Source: Phyllobacterium myrsinacearum (GTDB lineage Bacteria; Pseudomonadota; Alphaproteobacteria; Rhizobiales; Rhizobiaceae). From it: 64,000 bases of DNA. A model generated the notes under the pieces. The model searched no databases. It saw nothing but the letters and a program-made list of their open reading frames with translations, and had not been told where the DNA came from. Of the stretch, positions 16,491-25,990 are shown one piece after another (position 1 is the stretch's first letter; each line of letters starts with the position of its first letter). The stretch is taken from contig NZ_PVBT01000003.1 of assembly GCF_002980555.1 (NCBI RefSeq), forward strand, positions 682,001 to 746,000, read 5' to 3'. The translations under genes and the position numbers were made by a program.

Positions 16491-17426
16491 TCACGGCCGC
16501 TGATTGCGGACCCTTTGAACCACGTGTCGCAGCGGCTGGGTCATCCGCCAGGAGGTGCTTGATCGGATCGCGCTCAGTTCCCCCTGCAGCCGCAGGATGA
16601 TCTGATCCTGTTCGCGTGATTTTTGCTCAAGCGCGCTCCGGTCCTGATTGCCCTTGTCCATGGCTGCGGCGTGAAGAAGCCTCACCTTCTTGATCTCGCG
16701 CCGCAGGGCAATGTTGTCGAGCTGCTCGAGCGACGGAAAATCATCCGATGTCGCCGCCGGGAGTCTTGGCAGGGTTTGAACGGCAATTTCCGATTCCACC
16801 CGGACTTTCTCAGGTTCTATCAGGCTGTGGTGCAGCGCCTGAATGGATGAGAGGTTTGCCGACGCGGGCAGGCATCCCCTGAGCGTGGAAAAGAGGTATT
16901 CCGGATCCTGGGTGAAACGCGGAAAGGCAACGAGGTAAATCGGTATCCCCGCCCGTGTCAGCCGCTCGACGAGATGATGAAATCCCACGGCCAGCAGCCG
17001 GGCCTGATCGACGGGATCGAGCGCGTACACGGCGCCTCCGGGCGTTTCTCCCCAGTGGTCCCAGGTCCTTGCCTCGTCAGCCATCCATTCCTGGGTGTGA
17101 TGGAGCCGCTGCAGTTCGAGAATGATCCGGCTGCTTGCCGCTTCCGCCAGATTGCGTATGGGAATGATGACGCCGTCAATCGTAATGTCGGCGCGCTTGA
17201 GCACCTCGTCGATGAACTGGTACAGCCATGGAGATTTGACGACGTAGGGAAGGTTCTCGCCGCCATGGAGAATCAGATCCTCCAAACCGGCATTGGCGTC
17301 CTCGATCAGATGGGTCTGTCCATTGGACCTGGTGATGTGCGTGGTCAGTCCCAAGGCATTGAGATAGCGGACGAGAAGGCTCGTTCCGGCCCGGCCTGTA
17401 CCCGCGATGAGGAGGTGATTTGCCAT
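16491..17426 (-). CDS. P-loop sulfotransferase-like protein with C-terminal coiled coil
   Basis: This 311-residue protein opens with MANHLLIAGTGRAGTSLLVRYL, the 5'-PSB-type loop of sulfotransferase-fold proteins, and YVVKSPWLY near 62. IIPIRNLAEAASSR near 87 resembles the 3'-phosphate binding region. The last 75 residues are a charged coiled coil (IKKVRLLHAAAMDKGN, then LEQKSREQDQIILRLQGEL) ending in STSWRMTQPLR. That terminal motif recurs in glycosyltransferases and other glycan enzymes of surface-polysaccharide loci. A role in modifying a cell-surface glycan is inferred. The gene stands alone, upstream of the DUF1127 locus on the same strand. Actual sulfate transfer is unproven. Confidence 0.7.
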   Translation of the reverse strand: MANHLLIAGTGRAGTSLLVRYLNALGLTTHITRSNGQTHLIEDANAGLEDLILHGGENLPYVVKSPWLYQFIDEVLKRADITIDGVIIPIRNLAEAASSRIILELQRLHHTQEWMADEARTWDHWGETPGGAVYALDPVDQARLLAVGFHHLVERLTRAGIPIYLVAFPRFTQDPEYLFSTLRGCLPASANLSSIQALHHSLIEPEKVRVESEIAVQTLPRLPAATSDDFPSLEQLDNIALRREIKKVRLLHAAAMDKGNQDRSALEQKSREQDQIILRLQGELSAIRSSTSWRMTQPLRHVVQRVRNQRP

Positions 17427-17681
17427 GCGTGTCTCACGTTATCTGGCAAACGGATACACCCGGTTTTGAGTGGAATACAGTTACAAGTTGTTAAGTTTGT
17501 TGATCGCGAAAAAGCCCATTTTCTGGGCTGGGGACGCCGCCTGCTGGCAGACTTTTCGGCGCCGCGGCGGCAACGGCAAATCGAAATCCCCGATTGAAGC
17601 TGCATTGAGCATGGCCTTGCTGTCGGTTCGCCGGGCCTTGGGTCAAGATCGGGCTCCTGAATCCCACGCGAGAACGAAGCC

Positions 17682-17810
17682 GTGTACGACGAGTATGACG
17701 ACAAACAGCACCTGCATTATACGACACCGGTCTGGGTGCACCTGCTGGCCTTCGGTGTCGTCGTCGGGATCGCCGTGCTGATCTGCGAAGTCTGCCATTC
17801 CCTGGCCTAG
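17682..17810 (+). CDS. Possible small single-pass membrane protein
   Basis: A 42-residue frame starts with GTG and reads VYDEYDDKQHLHYTTP, followed by one hydrophobic helix (VWVHLLAFGVVVGIAVLICEV) and CHSLA. The acidic N-terminus and single helix look like a real small protein, but the ribosome-binding site is weak (GAGAACGAA) and the start is GTG. It lies alone in the gap between the sulfotransferase-like gene and tRNA-Arg(ACG). Conservation in related genomes would decide whether it is a gene. Confidence 0.45.
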   Translation: MYDEYDDKQHLHYTTPVWVHLLAFGVVVGIAVLICEVCHSLA

Positions 17811-17922
17811 AATCAGGGGCTCAGTTTCTGTCCTGTCATCTGGCGCAAATGTGCATGGGATTGCCGCGTCATCGGCCAAGGCCGGCCGCGCAAACAGGGA
17901 TATCGATTTTGTCGGGAAGGAA

Positions 17923-17999
17923 TGGCGCGCCCGAAAGGATTCGAACCTCTGACCCCCAGATTCGTAGTCTGGTGCTCTATCCAGCTGAGCTACGGGCGC
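17923..17999 (-). tRNA. tRNA-Arg (anticodon ACG)
   Basis: The minus strand folds into a 77-nt tRNA with acceptor stem GCGCCCG/CGGGCGC, D-arm AGCTCAGC, anticodon stem CCAGA/TCTGG around CTACGAA giving anticodon ACG, and T-arm GGTTCGAATCC. The CCA end is encoded. The A34 should be edited to inosine by TadA to read CGN codons. No element is seen next to it. Confidence 0.97.
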
Positions 18000-18176
18000 G
18001 TGCCACATCTGCGCGTTCGTCTGCGCAGGCCGGTTCGTAATCGGTTGGGCTGTGAATTGCAAGCAGCTTTGGCAAAAAAACCGCAACAATTTTTTGCCGG
18101 AACGTCGCACCCCGGTTTATTCGGCGGCTTAGTGCCTTTCCCGCCGTGCGTATGCGCGGCATTCCGGCGGAAATGA

Positions 18177-18203
18177 AAAGGCCCGGAGGATGTCCGGGCC
18201 TTT
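18177..18203 (-). terminator. Rho-independent terminator of accA
   Basis: AAAGGCCCGGA (18177-18187) and TCCGGGCCTTT (18193-18203) form an 11-bp stem with a 5-nt loop, starting eight bases after the accA stop codon. The minus-strand copy is followed by TTCATTT. Confidence 0.8.
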
Positions 18204-18211
18204 GACGTGTC

Positions 18212-19165
18212 TTAGAGATTGCGCCCGATGGCGAGGAACTTGTCACGCCGGTCTTTTTTCAGCGCTTCGCCGTCCATCGATGCCATGGATTTCAGGGCGA
18301 CGTTGATGATGTTGCCCGTCGCTTCGATCACCGCATCCTTGCCGCGATGGGCGCCGCCCGTGGGTTCGGGAATAATGCCGTCGATGATTTTCAGCTCGTA
18401 CAAATCCTGCGCCGTGATGCGCATATTGGTTGCCGCATCCTTGGCGCGGGTGGAATCGTGCCAGAGGATCGATGCCGCGCCTTCCGGCGAGATCACCGAA
18501 TAAATCGCATGTTCGAGCATGTAGACCCGATTCGCCGTGGCAATGGCGATGGCGCCGCCGGAACCGCCTTCGCCGATGATGACGGAAACCATCGGCACTT
18601 TCAGGTTCAGCGATGCCGCGGTGGACCGGGCGATGGCTTCCGCCTGTCCGCGCTCTTCCGCCGCGATGCCCGGAAAGGCACCGGCCGTATCGACGAGCGT
18701 GATCACCGGAAGGTTGAACCGGTCGGCCAGGTCCATGACGCGCACGGCCTTGCGGTAGCCTTCGGGCATGGCCATGCCAAAATTGTGCTTGAGGCGGGAC
18801 TTCGTGTCGTTGCCCTTTTCCTGGCCGATGACGGCGACGGCCTGGCCGTTGAAACGGGCAAGACCGGCCTGGATGGCTTCGTCCTCGGCAAAGTTGCGGT
18901 CACCGGCGAGCGGCGTGAAATCGGTGAACAGCCTGCCGATGTAATCGATGCAGTGCGGACGGTCCGGATGGCGGGCGATCTGTGCCTTCTGCCAGGGGGT
19001 CAGCTTGCGGTAGAGATCACGCAGCGCTTCGGCCGACCGCTTTTCCAGGCGGGCGATCTCGTCATTGGTATCGAGTGCGCCGCCTTCTTCCGCAAGCTTC
19101 TTCAGTTCGAGAATCTTGCCATCGAGATCAGCGACCGGCTTTTCGAAATCGAGATAGTTGTACAT
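18212..19165 (-). CDS. accA: Acetyl-CoA carboxylase carboxyltransferase subunit alpha
   Basis: From the ATG at 19165 this is a 317-residue AccA, the usual length. It starts [21 protein letters not shown] and holds the crotonase-fold core with [10 protein letters not shown], the [22 protein letters not shown] segment and the C-terminal [11 protein letters not shown]. With AccD it transfers carboxyl from biotin to acetyl-CoA, the committed step of fatty-acid synthesis. The frame is open upstream to 19498, but the residues there are low-complexity and not AccA-like; a start at 19186 is a second option. It is the last gene of a leftward group with xerD and ends at a clear terminator. Confidence 0.96.
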   Translation of the reverse strand: MYNYLDFEKPVADLDGKILELKKLAEEGGALDTNDEIARLEKRSAEALRDLYRKLTPWQKAQIARHPDRPHCIDYIGRLFTDFTPLAGDRNFAEDEAIQAGLARFNGQAVAVIGQEKGNDTKSRLKHNFGMAMPEGYRKAVRVMDLADRFNLPVITLVDTAGAFPGIAAEERGQAEAIARSTAASLNLKVPMVSVIIGEGGSGGAIAIATANRVYMLEHAIYSVISPEGAASILWHDSTRAKDAATNMRITAQDLYELKIIDGIIPEPTGGAHRGKDAVIEATGNIINVALKSMASMDGEALKKDRRDKFLAIGRNL

Positions 19166-19377
19166 GGACGACGTGTCTGCCTGCATAACGGTGGATTTTT
19201 CACGACCTAACTGGCTGTTGCGGACGCTCATGTCAAGGAAGCATGGCCGACAAGGCGCGTTCATGGCGCCACTTATAGGGATAATTCCGGCGAAGGTGTG
19301 GTGGAAAGCCGTGGATAAGAGCCAAGCTCGGGACCTTGTCCCGTGGCGCGTTTGGTGAAAGCGTGGCGGCCTGCGGC

Positions 19378-19908
19378 CTATGCATCCGGCTTCTTGGCCG
19401 GTGCGCGGGGCTTGGCCGGTGCCGTCTTGCGTTTCGGTGCCGCCTTCTTCGCCGGTCTCGCCCGCTTGGCGGGTTTTGGGCGCTGCCAGCCGATCCACTC
19501 GCCTTCGCCCTCGTAATAGTGAAAACCCTGCGATGCATTGTTCAGGCCCTTGCGCAGCTCGGCGATGTCAAGACCGGGCATGTTTTGCAGAAGGGCGGGC
19601 GGAAGATGGTCGATGTTCAGCCAGTCCGCATGGAAATAGATGTGTTCGGGTGCGCTTTGGTTGTCAACGATGATGAACCATTCGCTCTCCATATAGTCGC
19701 CGAACCAGGGATCGGGAAACATGGCCTGTTTGAACGAGAAGCCGAAACCGTCGATCTCGCCCCAGTCCCAATGTTCGCGCCAGCCCATGGAGCGGATCAG
19801 CTGGCTGGACCGCGTGAACCCGGTTTCGTCGAAGCGCATCACTTCGCCATCGGCTTCGACTGGCGCCGGTTCTGGTCTCGAAAACAGCTTTTTCAACAGC
19901 CGCCACAT
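19378..19908 (-). CDS. Conserved-looking hypothetical protein with Lys/Ala/Pro-rich tail
   Basis: I do not recognise this 176-residue protein. The first 135 residues are rich in Trp, Tyr and acidic residues ([46 protein letters not shown]), which suggests a compact globular domain. The last 40 are a basic AK/AP-repeat tail ([20 protein letters not shown]) like those of nucleic-acid-binding proteins. The start is set at the ATG at 19908 because the frame upstream opens with TTG. It lies 50 bases after xerD on the same strand and may be co-transcribed with it. No function is proposed. Confidence 0.75.
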   Translation of the reverse strand: MWRLLKKLFSRPEPAPVEADGEVMRFDETGFTRSSQLIRSMGWREHWDWGEIDGFGFSFKQAMFPDPWFGDYMESEWFIIVDNQSAPEHIYFHADWLNIDHLPPALLQNMPGLDIAELRKGLNNASQGFHYYEGEGEWIGWQRPKPAKRARPAKKAAPKRKTAPAKPRAPAKKPDA

Positions 19909-19958
19909 AGAGAGTCTCGTCAAGTCCGTGGTCCCGCCTGTTTCGCGGGGGGATGGGT

Positions 19959-20885
19959 TCAGTCTGCCAGAGGGTGGTGCTCCGTGACAAGGCGGTGCAG
20001 CCGCTCCTCCATGACGTGGGTATAAATCTGGGTCGTTGAAATATCCGAATGACCCAGCAATTGTTGAACCGCCCGCAGGTCCGCGCCATTCTGCAGGAGA
20101 TGGCTGGCGAAGGCATGCCGTAACACGTGGGGCGAGATTGCAGAAGTCACAAGTCCGGCACGGGCGGCCAGCCCCTTTAGTTCGCGCGCGAAAACCTGCC
20201 GCGCCAGAAAACCCGTTTCGGAGATGGCCGGGAAAAGCCAGGGATTGCCGGCAAGGTTGGGCAATGCGTCGCGCACGGCGAGATAAGTTGTCATGGCCGC
20301 GCGGGCCTTGCCGGAGAGCGGAACCATGCGGTCTTTCGAGCCCTTGCCGCGCACCATCAGAAAGCGGTGATCGGACCGGGCAACCGTCACCGGCAGGCCG
20401 ACCAGCTCGGAAACGCGCAACCCCGTCGCATAGAGAATTTCCAGCAGCGCATGCAGGCGCAGGGCGCGCAGATGGTCGCCCGCCGGGGCCGTGGTGTCCA
20501 GGGTTTCCAGTTCGGCACGTCCCAGCAGTTTCTCGACATCCGCCTCGCTGAGGATTTTTGGCAGAGAGCGGTCCTTCCGCGGCGCATCCAGCGTGCCCGT
20601 CGGGTCGTCGGTGCGGATATTTTCCGTGTAGAGGAAGCGGAAGAACTGGCGCAGCGCCGAGAGCCGCCGTGCCTGCGAGGTTGCGGCATAGCCGCGTCCG
20701 GCGATATCGTCGAGATAGGCGCGGATCGTTGCGGGCTCGGCCATGGTCAGCTGCACGCCGGCGGCGCTGGCAAAACCCGCCGCATCCTCAAGGTCGCGGC
20801 GATAGGACTCAAGCGTGTTCTGCGCCGCGCCGCGTTCGGCGCTCATCATCTCAAGAAATGTCTCTATCGCTGCTGCTGTGCGCAT
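19959..20885 (-). CDS. xerD: Site-specific tyrosine recombinase XerD
   Basis: This 308-residue protein has the SAM-like core-binding N-domain ([23 protein letters not shown]) and the catalytic domain with Arg in [24 protein letters not shown] (H-X-X-R), and the Tyr nucleophile in STTQIYTHV. The length and [16 protein letters not shown] opening suit XerD, which acts with XerC at dif to resolve chromosome dimers. It lies beside aroK, a common place for xerD in this order, so it is a core gene and not a mobile integrase. It starts five bases after a small membrane-protein gene on the same strand. Confidence 0.93.
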   Translation of the reverse strand: MRTAAAIETFLEMMSAERGAAQNTLESYRRDLEDAAGFASAAGVQLTMAEPATIRAYLDDIAGRGYAATSQARRLSALRQFFRFLYTENIRTDDPTGTLDAPRKDRSLPKILSEADVEKLLGRAELETLDTTAPAGDHLRALRLHALLEILYATGLRVSELVGLPVTVARSDHRFLMVRGKGSKDRMVPLSGKARAAMTTYLAVRDALPNLAGNPWLFPAISETGFLARQVFARELKGLAARAGLVTSAISPHVLRHAFASHLLQNGADLRAVQQLLGHSDISTTQIYTHVMEERLHRLVTEHHPLAD

Positions 20886-20889
20886 GGCT

Positions 20890-21051
20890 CTACTTTGGAT
20901 TGCCGGGTTTGGGATTGAGCTTTTCGGATGGTATGCGGATGGTCAGTTCCGTCTGTGTCGGGTGCACGAAGGTCACGAGCGCCAGCATCCCCGTGTAGAC
21001 GAGCCCGGCGAGAACCGCGAGGGTGATGATCAATCGGGTCAGTGTGGGCAT
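20890..21051 (-). CDS. Small single-pass membrane protein upstream of xerD
   Basis: The 53-residue frame begins [21 protein letters not shown], a single transmembrane helix, and continues with [28 protein letters not shown]. It ends four bases before the xerD start and so is probably translated with it. A longer start near 21087 would add twelve residues. I do not know a function; the position between xerD and the divergent aroK suggests a conserved small gene of this neighbourhood. Confidence 0.72.
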   Translation of the reverse strand: MPTLTRLIITLAVLAGLVYTGMLALVTFVHPTQTELTIRIPSEKLNPKPGNPK

Positions 21052-21188
21052 CAAATCGACTTTGCAAGCTGGCTTTCCATGTTCCATAATCTTGCAACGG
21101 AAACTCTTATGAATTGATGAAGGCCAGACACAAGGACAAGCCCACACTTTGCTTGACGAAAGCCCGGTTTTCCTGTCGAAACGCATTT

Positions 21189-21794
21189 ATGAACAGCATT
21201 GACGATATTCTTGGCACAGCCCAGGTTCCGGAGTTGGCCCGATCCATCCGGGAGCGCCTGGGGCACCGGTCTATTGTGCTCGTCGGTTTGATGGGCGCAG
21301 GCAAATCCACCGTGGGTAAAAAACTGGCTTCGCTGGTCGAATTGCCGTTTTTCGACGCCGACAACGAGATTGAAAAAGTCTCGACCATGACCATTCCGGA
21401 ACTGTTCGAAGCCTATGGTGAAGCGGAGTTCCGTGATCTGGAACGCCGGGTTATCGCGCGCATGCTCGAAGATGGGCCCATCGTTCTGGCCACCGGCGGC
21501 GGTGCCTATATGAACGCGCAGACGCGCGGAGCGATTGCGTCCGAAGGCATATCGATCTGGCTCAATGCCGAACTCGACGTGCTGATGAACCGTGTCGTGC
21601 GCAAGCAGAACCGGCCGCTTCTCAAAAGCGACAATCCGCGCGCCGTCATGGAGCGGTTGATGAGCGAGCGCTATCCCGTCTATGCGCAGGCGGATCTGAC
21701 CATTCTCTCGCGCGAGGAAAAGAAAGAGATCATCGCGCTTGAAGCGATGCAGGCGGTGTCGCAGCATCTGGACAACAAGGAATCCCCGCGATGA
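21189..21794 (+). CDS. aroK: Shikimate kinase
   Basis: The 201-residue protein has Walker [10 protein letters not shown], the shikimate-binding DAD in FFDADNEIE, the FRDLERRV segment, the GGG in LATGGGAYM, and [10 protein letters not shown] of the lid. It phosphorylates shikimate at the 3-hydroxyl in the route to chorismate. The start at 21189 fits Rhizobiales AroK, which carry a short N-terminal extension ([12 protein letters not shown]); an upstream start at 21114 is less likely. It overlaps aroB by ATGA, a conserved aroKB pair. Confidence 0.95.
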   Translation: MNSIDDILGTAQVPELARSIRERLGHRSIVLVGLMGAGKSTVGKKLASLVELPFFDADNEIEKVSTMTIPELFEAYGEAEFRDLERRVIARMLEDGPIVLATGGGAYMNAQTRGAIASEGISIWLNAELDVLMNRVVRKQNRPLLKSDNPRAVMERLMSERYPVYAQADLTILSREEKKEIIALEAMQAVSQHLDNKESPR

Positions 21795-22906
21795 GCGAGC
21801 AGACGACAGTTCCGGTCAAACTCGGAGACCGTTCCTACGACATCCTCATCGGCGCGGGCCTGATCGAGCGTGCGGGGCAGGAGATTGCGGGGCGCACCGG
21901 CGCAGGACGGGTGGCCATCGTCACCGACGAGAATGTTGCCGCGCTGCATCTGCAGCGCCTGGCGGACAGCCTGAAGGCTGGCGGCATCGAATCGACACCG
22001 GTTCTCGTTGCCCCCGGTGAAAAGTCGAAAGGTTTTGCCACGCTCGAAACCGTCACCAACGCCATCCTGGCCGCCCGGCTGGAGCGGGGCGATATCGTTA
22101 TCGCCTTCGGCGGCGGCGTGATCGGCGATCTCGCCGGCTTTGCCGCCAGCATTGCCCGGCGCGGCATGGGCTTCGTACAGATACCGACCTCGCTGCTGGC
22201 CCAGGTGGATTCGTCCGTTGGCGGCAAGACCGGCATCAACACGGCGCATGGCAAGAACCTCGTCGGTGCCTTCTATCAGCCGCAACTGGTGCTGGCCGAC
22301 ACGGATGTGCTCGACACGCTCAGCCCGCGCGAATTTCGCGCCGGCTATGCGGAAGTCGCCAAATACGGGCTGATCGACCGGCCGGACTTTTTTGCCTGGC
22401 TGGAGACGAACTGGCAGGGCATTTTCACCGGCGGGCCGGAGCGCACCCGCGCCATTGCCGTCTCCTGCCAGTCAAAGGCCGATGTCGTGGCGCGCGACGA
22501 GCGTGAAACCGGCGACCGGGCGCTGCTCAATCTCGGCCACACATTCGGCCACGCGCTGGAGACGGCCACACACTACGATTCCGCCCGGCTCGTGCACGGA
22601 GAGGGCGTTGCCATCGGCATGGTTCTCGCCCACCAGTTTTCGGTCCGGATGAATCTGGCGAGCGCCGACGATGCCGCACGGGTTGAAGCGCATCTGCGGC
22701 AGGTCGGGCTGCCGGTTTCCATCGGCGACATTCCCGGTGCATTGCCGCCAGCGGAGGCGCTGATGGAGTATATTGCCCAGGATAAGAAAGTGACGCGCGG
22801 CGCGCTGACCTTCATTCTCACCCGCGGTATCGGCCGGTCCTTTATCGCCAGGGATGTGCCGCCATCGGCGGTTCTCAGCTTTTTGCAGGAGAAACACCCA
22901 AAATGA
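21791..22906 (+). CDS. aroB: 3-dehydroquinate synthase
   Basis: This 371-residue protein has the NAD-binding [14 protein letters not shown], the metal-site residues in [21 protein letters not shown], and [12 protein letters not shown]. It converts DAHP to 3-dehydroquinate. It overlaps aroK at the 5' end and the CNNM/CorC gene at the 3' end, both by ATGA, so the three are one operon. Length is normal. Confidence 0.96.
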   Translation: MSEQTTVPVKLGDRSYDILIGAGLIERAGQEIAGRTGAGRVAIVTDENVAALHLQRLADSLKAGGIESTPVLVAPGEKSKGFATLETVTNAILAARLERGDIVIAFGGGVIGDLAGFAASIARRGMGFVQIPTSLLAQVDSSVGGKTGINTAHGKNLVGAFYQPQLVLADTDVLDTLSPREFRAGYAEVAKYGLIDRPDFFAWLETNWQGIFTGGPERTRAIAVSCQSKADVVARDERETGDRALLNLGHTFGHALETATHYDSARLVHGEGVAIGMVLAHQFSVRMNLASADDAARVEAHLRQVGLPVSIGDIPGALPPAEALMEYIAQDKKVTRGALTFILTRGIGRSFIARDVPPSAVLSFLQEKHPK

Positions 22907-24192
22907 ACCTGGAACTCTGGATCTTTTGCGGAATCATTTTCCTTCTGATCCTGATGTCTGGTCTCTTTTCAGGATCCGAAACCGCGCTGACGGCCGTGTC
23001 GCGCGCCCGGATGCACCGGCTTTCCAAACGCGGCGACGACCGTGCGACGGTGGTCGAAGGTCTCATCGAAAAACGCGACCGTCTGATCGGCGTCATGCTG
23101 ATCGGCAACAATCTGATCAATATCCTCGCCTCCTCCCTGACCACGAGCATGCTGCTCAATCTGTTCGGCCAGGCGGGCGTGGCCTATGCCACGGCGATCA
23201 TGACGGTACTTCTGGTGATTTTTGCCGAGGTGCTGCCGAAATCCTGGGCGATTTCGAGCCCCGACCGCAATGCGCTGGCGCTGGTGCGGTTCGCACAGGT
23301 GGCCGTGTTCATCTTCGGACCGCTGTCGGACCTTATCAACTGGATTGTGCGGCGTATCCTTAGCCTGTTCGGCATCGATCTCGGTTCGGTGACATCCATG
23401 CTGTCGGCGCAGGAGGAATTGCGCGGTGCCGTCGATCTCCTGCACCGGGAGGGCTCGGTGGTGAAGCGCGACCGCGACCAGATCGGCGGCCTGCTCGATC
23501 TGCGCGAGCTTGAAGTCTATGACGTCATGATCCACCGGACGGATATGGATTCGATCAACGCCGATGATCCGATCGAGGAGATCATTGGCCAGATTCTGGC
23601 GAGCCACCACACCCGCATTCCCGTCTGGCGCGGCGACAATGACAATATTGTCGGTGTCGTGCATGCCAAGGACCTGGTGCGGGCCATCCGCGATTCCAAC
23701 CGGGACTTTTCCAAGATCAACATCATGAAGGTGGCGACCAAGCCCTGGTTCGTGCCCGATACGACGACCCTGCAGGACCAGCTCAATGCCTTCCTGCGCC
23801 GCAAGGCGCATATCGCCATTGTCGTGGATGAGTATGGCGACGTGCAGGGGCTGATCACGCTCGAAGACATTCTGGAAGAGATTGTCGGTGATATCGCCGA
23901 CGAGCACGACATTGACGTTCAGGGCTGCCGCCCCCAGCCGGATGGGTCGGTGCTGGTCGATGGCTCCGTGCCGATTCGCGACCTCAACCGGGCGCTCGAC
24001 TGGAACCTGCCGGATGCGGAGGCCACAACCATTGCCGGTCTCGTCATCCATGAAACCCAGAGCATCCCGACGGAAAAACAGGCATTCACCTTCCACGGCA
24101 AGCGCTTCACCGTGCTGAAGCGGGAAAAAAACCGCATTACCCGGCTGCGTATTCGACCTTTGGAGGATGACGAAAAGGGCAAAACCGGTTAA
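22903..24192 (+). CDS. CNNM/CorC (HlyC) family membrane protein with CBS pair
   Basis: This 429-residue protein starts with a four-helix CNNM (DUF21) membrane domain ([34 protein letters not shown]), followed by a CBS pair from about residue 205 ([10 protein letters not shown] and [29 protein letters not shown]) and a CorC_HlyC domain to the end. Members are linked to magnesium or cobalt efflux and to divalent-ion tolerance. Overlap with aroB is a common arrangement in Rhizobiales. Whether it is a transporter itself or a regulator of ion flux is not settled for this group. Confidence 0.9.
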   Translation: MNLELWIFCGIIFLLILMSGLFSGSETALTAVSRARMHRLSKRGDDRATVVEGLIEKRDRLIGVMLIGNNLINILASSLTTSMLLNLFGQAGVAYATAIMTVLLVIFAEVLPKSWAISSPDRNALALVRFAQVAVFIFGPLSDLINWIVRRILSLFGIDLGSVTSMLSAQEELRGAVDLLHREGSVVKRDRDQIGGLLDLRELEVYDVMIHRTDMDSINADDPIEEIIGQILASHHTRIPVWRGDNDNIVGVVHAKDLVRAIRDSNRDFSKINIMKVATKPWFVPDTTTLQDQLNAFLRRKAHIAIVVDEYGDVQGLITLEDILEEIVGDIADEHDIDVQGCRPQPDGSVLVDGSVPIRDLNRALDWNLPDAEATTIAGLVIHETQSIPTEKQAFTFHGKRFTVLKREKNRITRLRIRPLEDDEKGKTG

Positions 24193-24266
24193 GCTGCCGT
24201 CACTGGTTCGATAATTTTAAGATATTGTTTTTTCAGACGCTTTCCTGCGCCTAAGCTCGAGGCCGC

Positions 24267-24791
24267 ATGCATATTGTCATTGCCATTTTAAGTGGAATTG
24301 CCGCGATTTTTTATTGGATGTTCCGGCTGCAATGGGCGGCTCGTTCCATTCGGGATCTGGACAGAAATACGCCTCTTCTGAGAAACAGGAGCAAGCGGGC
24401 GTTCGACCGTCTCGTCGGTTCGCGCCATAGCCGGATCCGTGATCCGCGGCTGGCGGCGACCGTGCTGATGATTCAGCTTGTGCGCACCGGTGCGCCGCTG
24501 ACCCAGGACGAAAGACAGCAGATCATCGCGCTGGTCGGCGGTCCGCTGGGGATCGGCGACCCGGATGCGATGTTCCGCAAAGCCTGGCGCTATACCAGAC
24601 GCCGGGGTTCGTTCCCAGCGATGGCTGACGACATGGTGCCGATGCTGCGGGCACGCCTGAGCGTGGACGAGCGTTTTCAGCTGATCGGCATGCTGCGGCA
24701 GACGGCCGGCGCCTATGGCGGGGAGAGCGAGCTGCAGGCGCTGATGATCGGCCGCCTGCAACGGCAATTGATGCAAGGCGAGGATGGTTAG
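24267..24791 (+). CDS. Membrane-anchored TerB-like hypothetical protein
   Basis: This 174-residue protein has an N-terminal transmembrane helix (IVIAILSGIAAIFYWMF) and a mostly helical remainder. The remainder has a DPRLAATVLMIQLVRTG segment and a second helical repeat LSVDERFQLIGMLRQTAGAYG, reminiscent of the TerB fold. The family assignment is a visual impression. It follows the aroB operon after a 74-base gap and may be transcribed from its own promoter. No specific function is claimed. Confidence 0.65.
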   Translation: MHIVIAILSGIAAIFYWMFRLQWAARSIRDLDRNTPLLRNRSKRAFDRLVGSRHSRIRDPRLAATVLMIQLVRTGAPLTQDERQQIIALVGGPLGIGDPDAMFRKAWRYTRRRGSFPAMADDMVPMLRARLSVDERFQLIGMLRQTAGAYGGESELQALMIGRLQRQLMQGEDG

Positions 24792-24799
24792 GCCGGACC

Positions 24800-25102
24800 T
24801 TAGCGGCGCGTCGCTTCGCCCGGTGCTGCCGGTTCCAGCGCAAGGGCGTGGACGCTGCCCGCCAGCTCGTCCTTCAGGACCTCGTTGATCGCCCTGTGGC
24901 GAGCAACGCGCGACAGGCCCGCAAAAGCTTCTGCGACAATGCGCACGCGAAAATGCGTTTCACCCGAACCGTCAAATGTGGCATGATGTCCGTCGTCTTC
25001 ATGATGGTGGCCGGCATGAAGATGACTCTCGTTGATGACGGTCAATGAAACAGGATGAAAAGCCTGCGTCAGTTTGTTTTCGATCGCTGACTGAGTGGAC
25101 AT
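24800..25102 (-). CDS. BolA family protein
   Basis: This 100-residue protein has the BolA core: VINESHLHAGH, the FRVRIVAEAFAGLSRVARHRAINEVL helix-turn segment, then VHALALE. A His-rich insert (HHHEDDGHH) sits in the loop that normally holds the Fe-S ligands. BolA proteins pair with monothiol glutaredoxins in Fe-S cluster handling. The start at 25102 has a GGAGAACG site; an upstream reading to 25141 adds only low-quality residues. It is divergent from the J-domain gene and convergent with the TerB-like gene. Confidence 0.9.
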   Translation of the reverse strand: MSTQSAIENKLTQAFHPVSLTVINESHLHAGHHHEDDGHHATFDGSGETHFRVRIVAEAFAGLSRVARHRAINEVLKDELAGSVHALALEPAAPGEATRR

Positions 25103-25245
25103 TTCGTTCTCCTGCGCCCATATGGTAGTTTCATTTGGCAAATCCGTACATGATCACAAATTTACCGCCATTTCAGGCGTTAGGTTGATCCATGGGCAAT
25201 TGTCAATTCTTGTCTTGTAAACCAATCCGTTGATAATCGTACGCA

Positions 25246-25899
25246 ATGACCTCAAATTCGAAATATTTTGACAGCATCCGCATCCGCCCGAAAAAGGTGG
25301 AAGAGGAGAAATCGCGCATTCCCGTGTGCCAGTGGGATGGCTGCGACAAGCCGGGTCCGCACCGTGCGCCGGTTGGACGCATGAAGGAAGGCGAGTTCTT
25401 TCATTTCTGCATCGATCATGTCCGTGAATACAACAAAGGTTACAATTATTTTTCCGGTCTCTCCGACGCGGAAGTCGCGCGCTATCAGAAGGAAGCCCTG
25501 ACCGGCGACCGGCCGACCTGGACCGTCGCGGGCCTTCCGGGCAGCGGCGCTGGCGCCAGTGCCGCGGCTGCCGCATCCGGCGGTGCCAAGACGTCGCCGG
25601 ACTTTTCCAAGCTGCGCTCGGGCCGGGCCGCCTATCAGAACCGCTTCCGTGATCCGAACAGCGTGTTCGGGGATGCACGGCCGAGTGCGCGCCTGCGCAA
25701 GGCCAAGCCTTTGGAGGCAAAAGCGCTGGATACTCTCGGTCTTGATGTAAAAGCCACTGGCGAAGACATCAAGTCGCGCTATAAAGAACTGGTGAAGCGC
25801 CATCATCCCGATGCAAACGGCGGTGATCGGGCTTCCGAGGATCGTTTCCGCGACGTTATCCAGGCTTATCAATTGCTCAAACAGGCTGGTTTTTGCTAA
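25246..25899 (+). CDS. J-domain protein upstream of cobS
   Basis: This 217-residue protein has an N-terminal half with a Cys/His-containing region (VCQWDGCDKPGPHRAPVG, then FHFCIDHVREYNKGYNYFSGL) and a C-terminal J-domain with the HPD motif in VKRHHPDANGGD (about residues 184-195). J-domains stimulate Hsp70 ATPase. The N-terminal Cys and His residues could bind a metal. It lies 91 bases before cobS. Both arrangement and domain order are common in Rhizobiales, which suggests a chaperone role linked to the AAA+ cobaltochelatase, but this is an inference. Confidence 0.85.
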   Translation: MTSNSKYFDSIRIRPKKVEEEKSRIPVCQWDGCDKPGPHRAPVGRMKEGEFFHFCIDHVREYNKGYNYFSGLSDAEVARYQKEALTGDRPTWTVAGLPGSGAGASAAAAASGGAKTSPDFSKLRSGRAAYQNRFRDPNSVFGDARPSARLRKAKPLEAKALDTLGLDVKATGEDIKSRYKELVKRHHPDANGGDRASEDRFRDVIQAYQLLKQAGFC

Positions 25900-25990
25900 G
25901 GACCATGTTTGGCTGAATTCGAAGCCTCCCGTCGAGGCTTCATGGGTGTGACTATCTTATTGCGTCTGCGCGTGCAGTCGCGCTGGAGGC

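Noticed and set aside
25900-25990. Cobalamin riboswitch before cobS
   Set aside because: The gap is too short and has no B12-box-like sequence; the same holds before the PduO gene.
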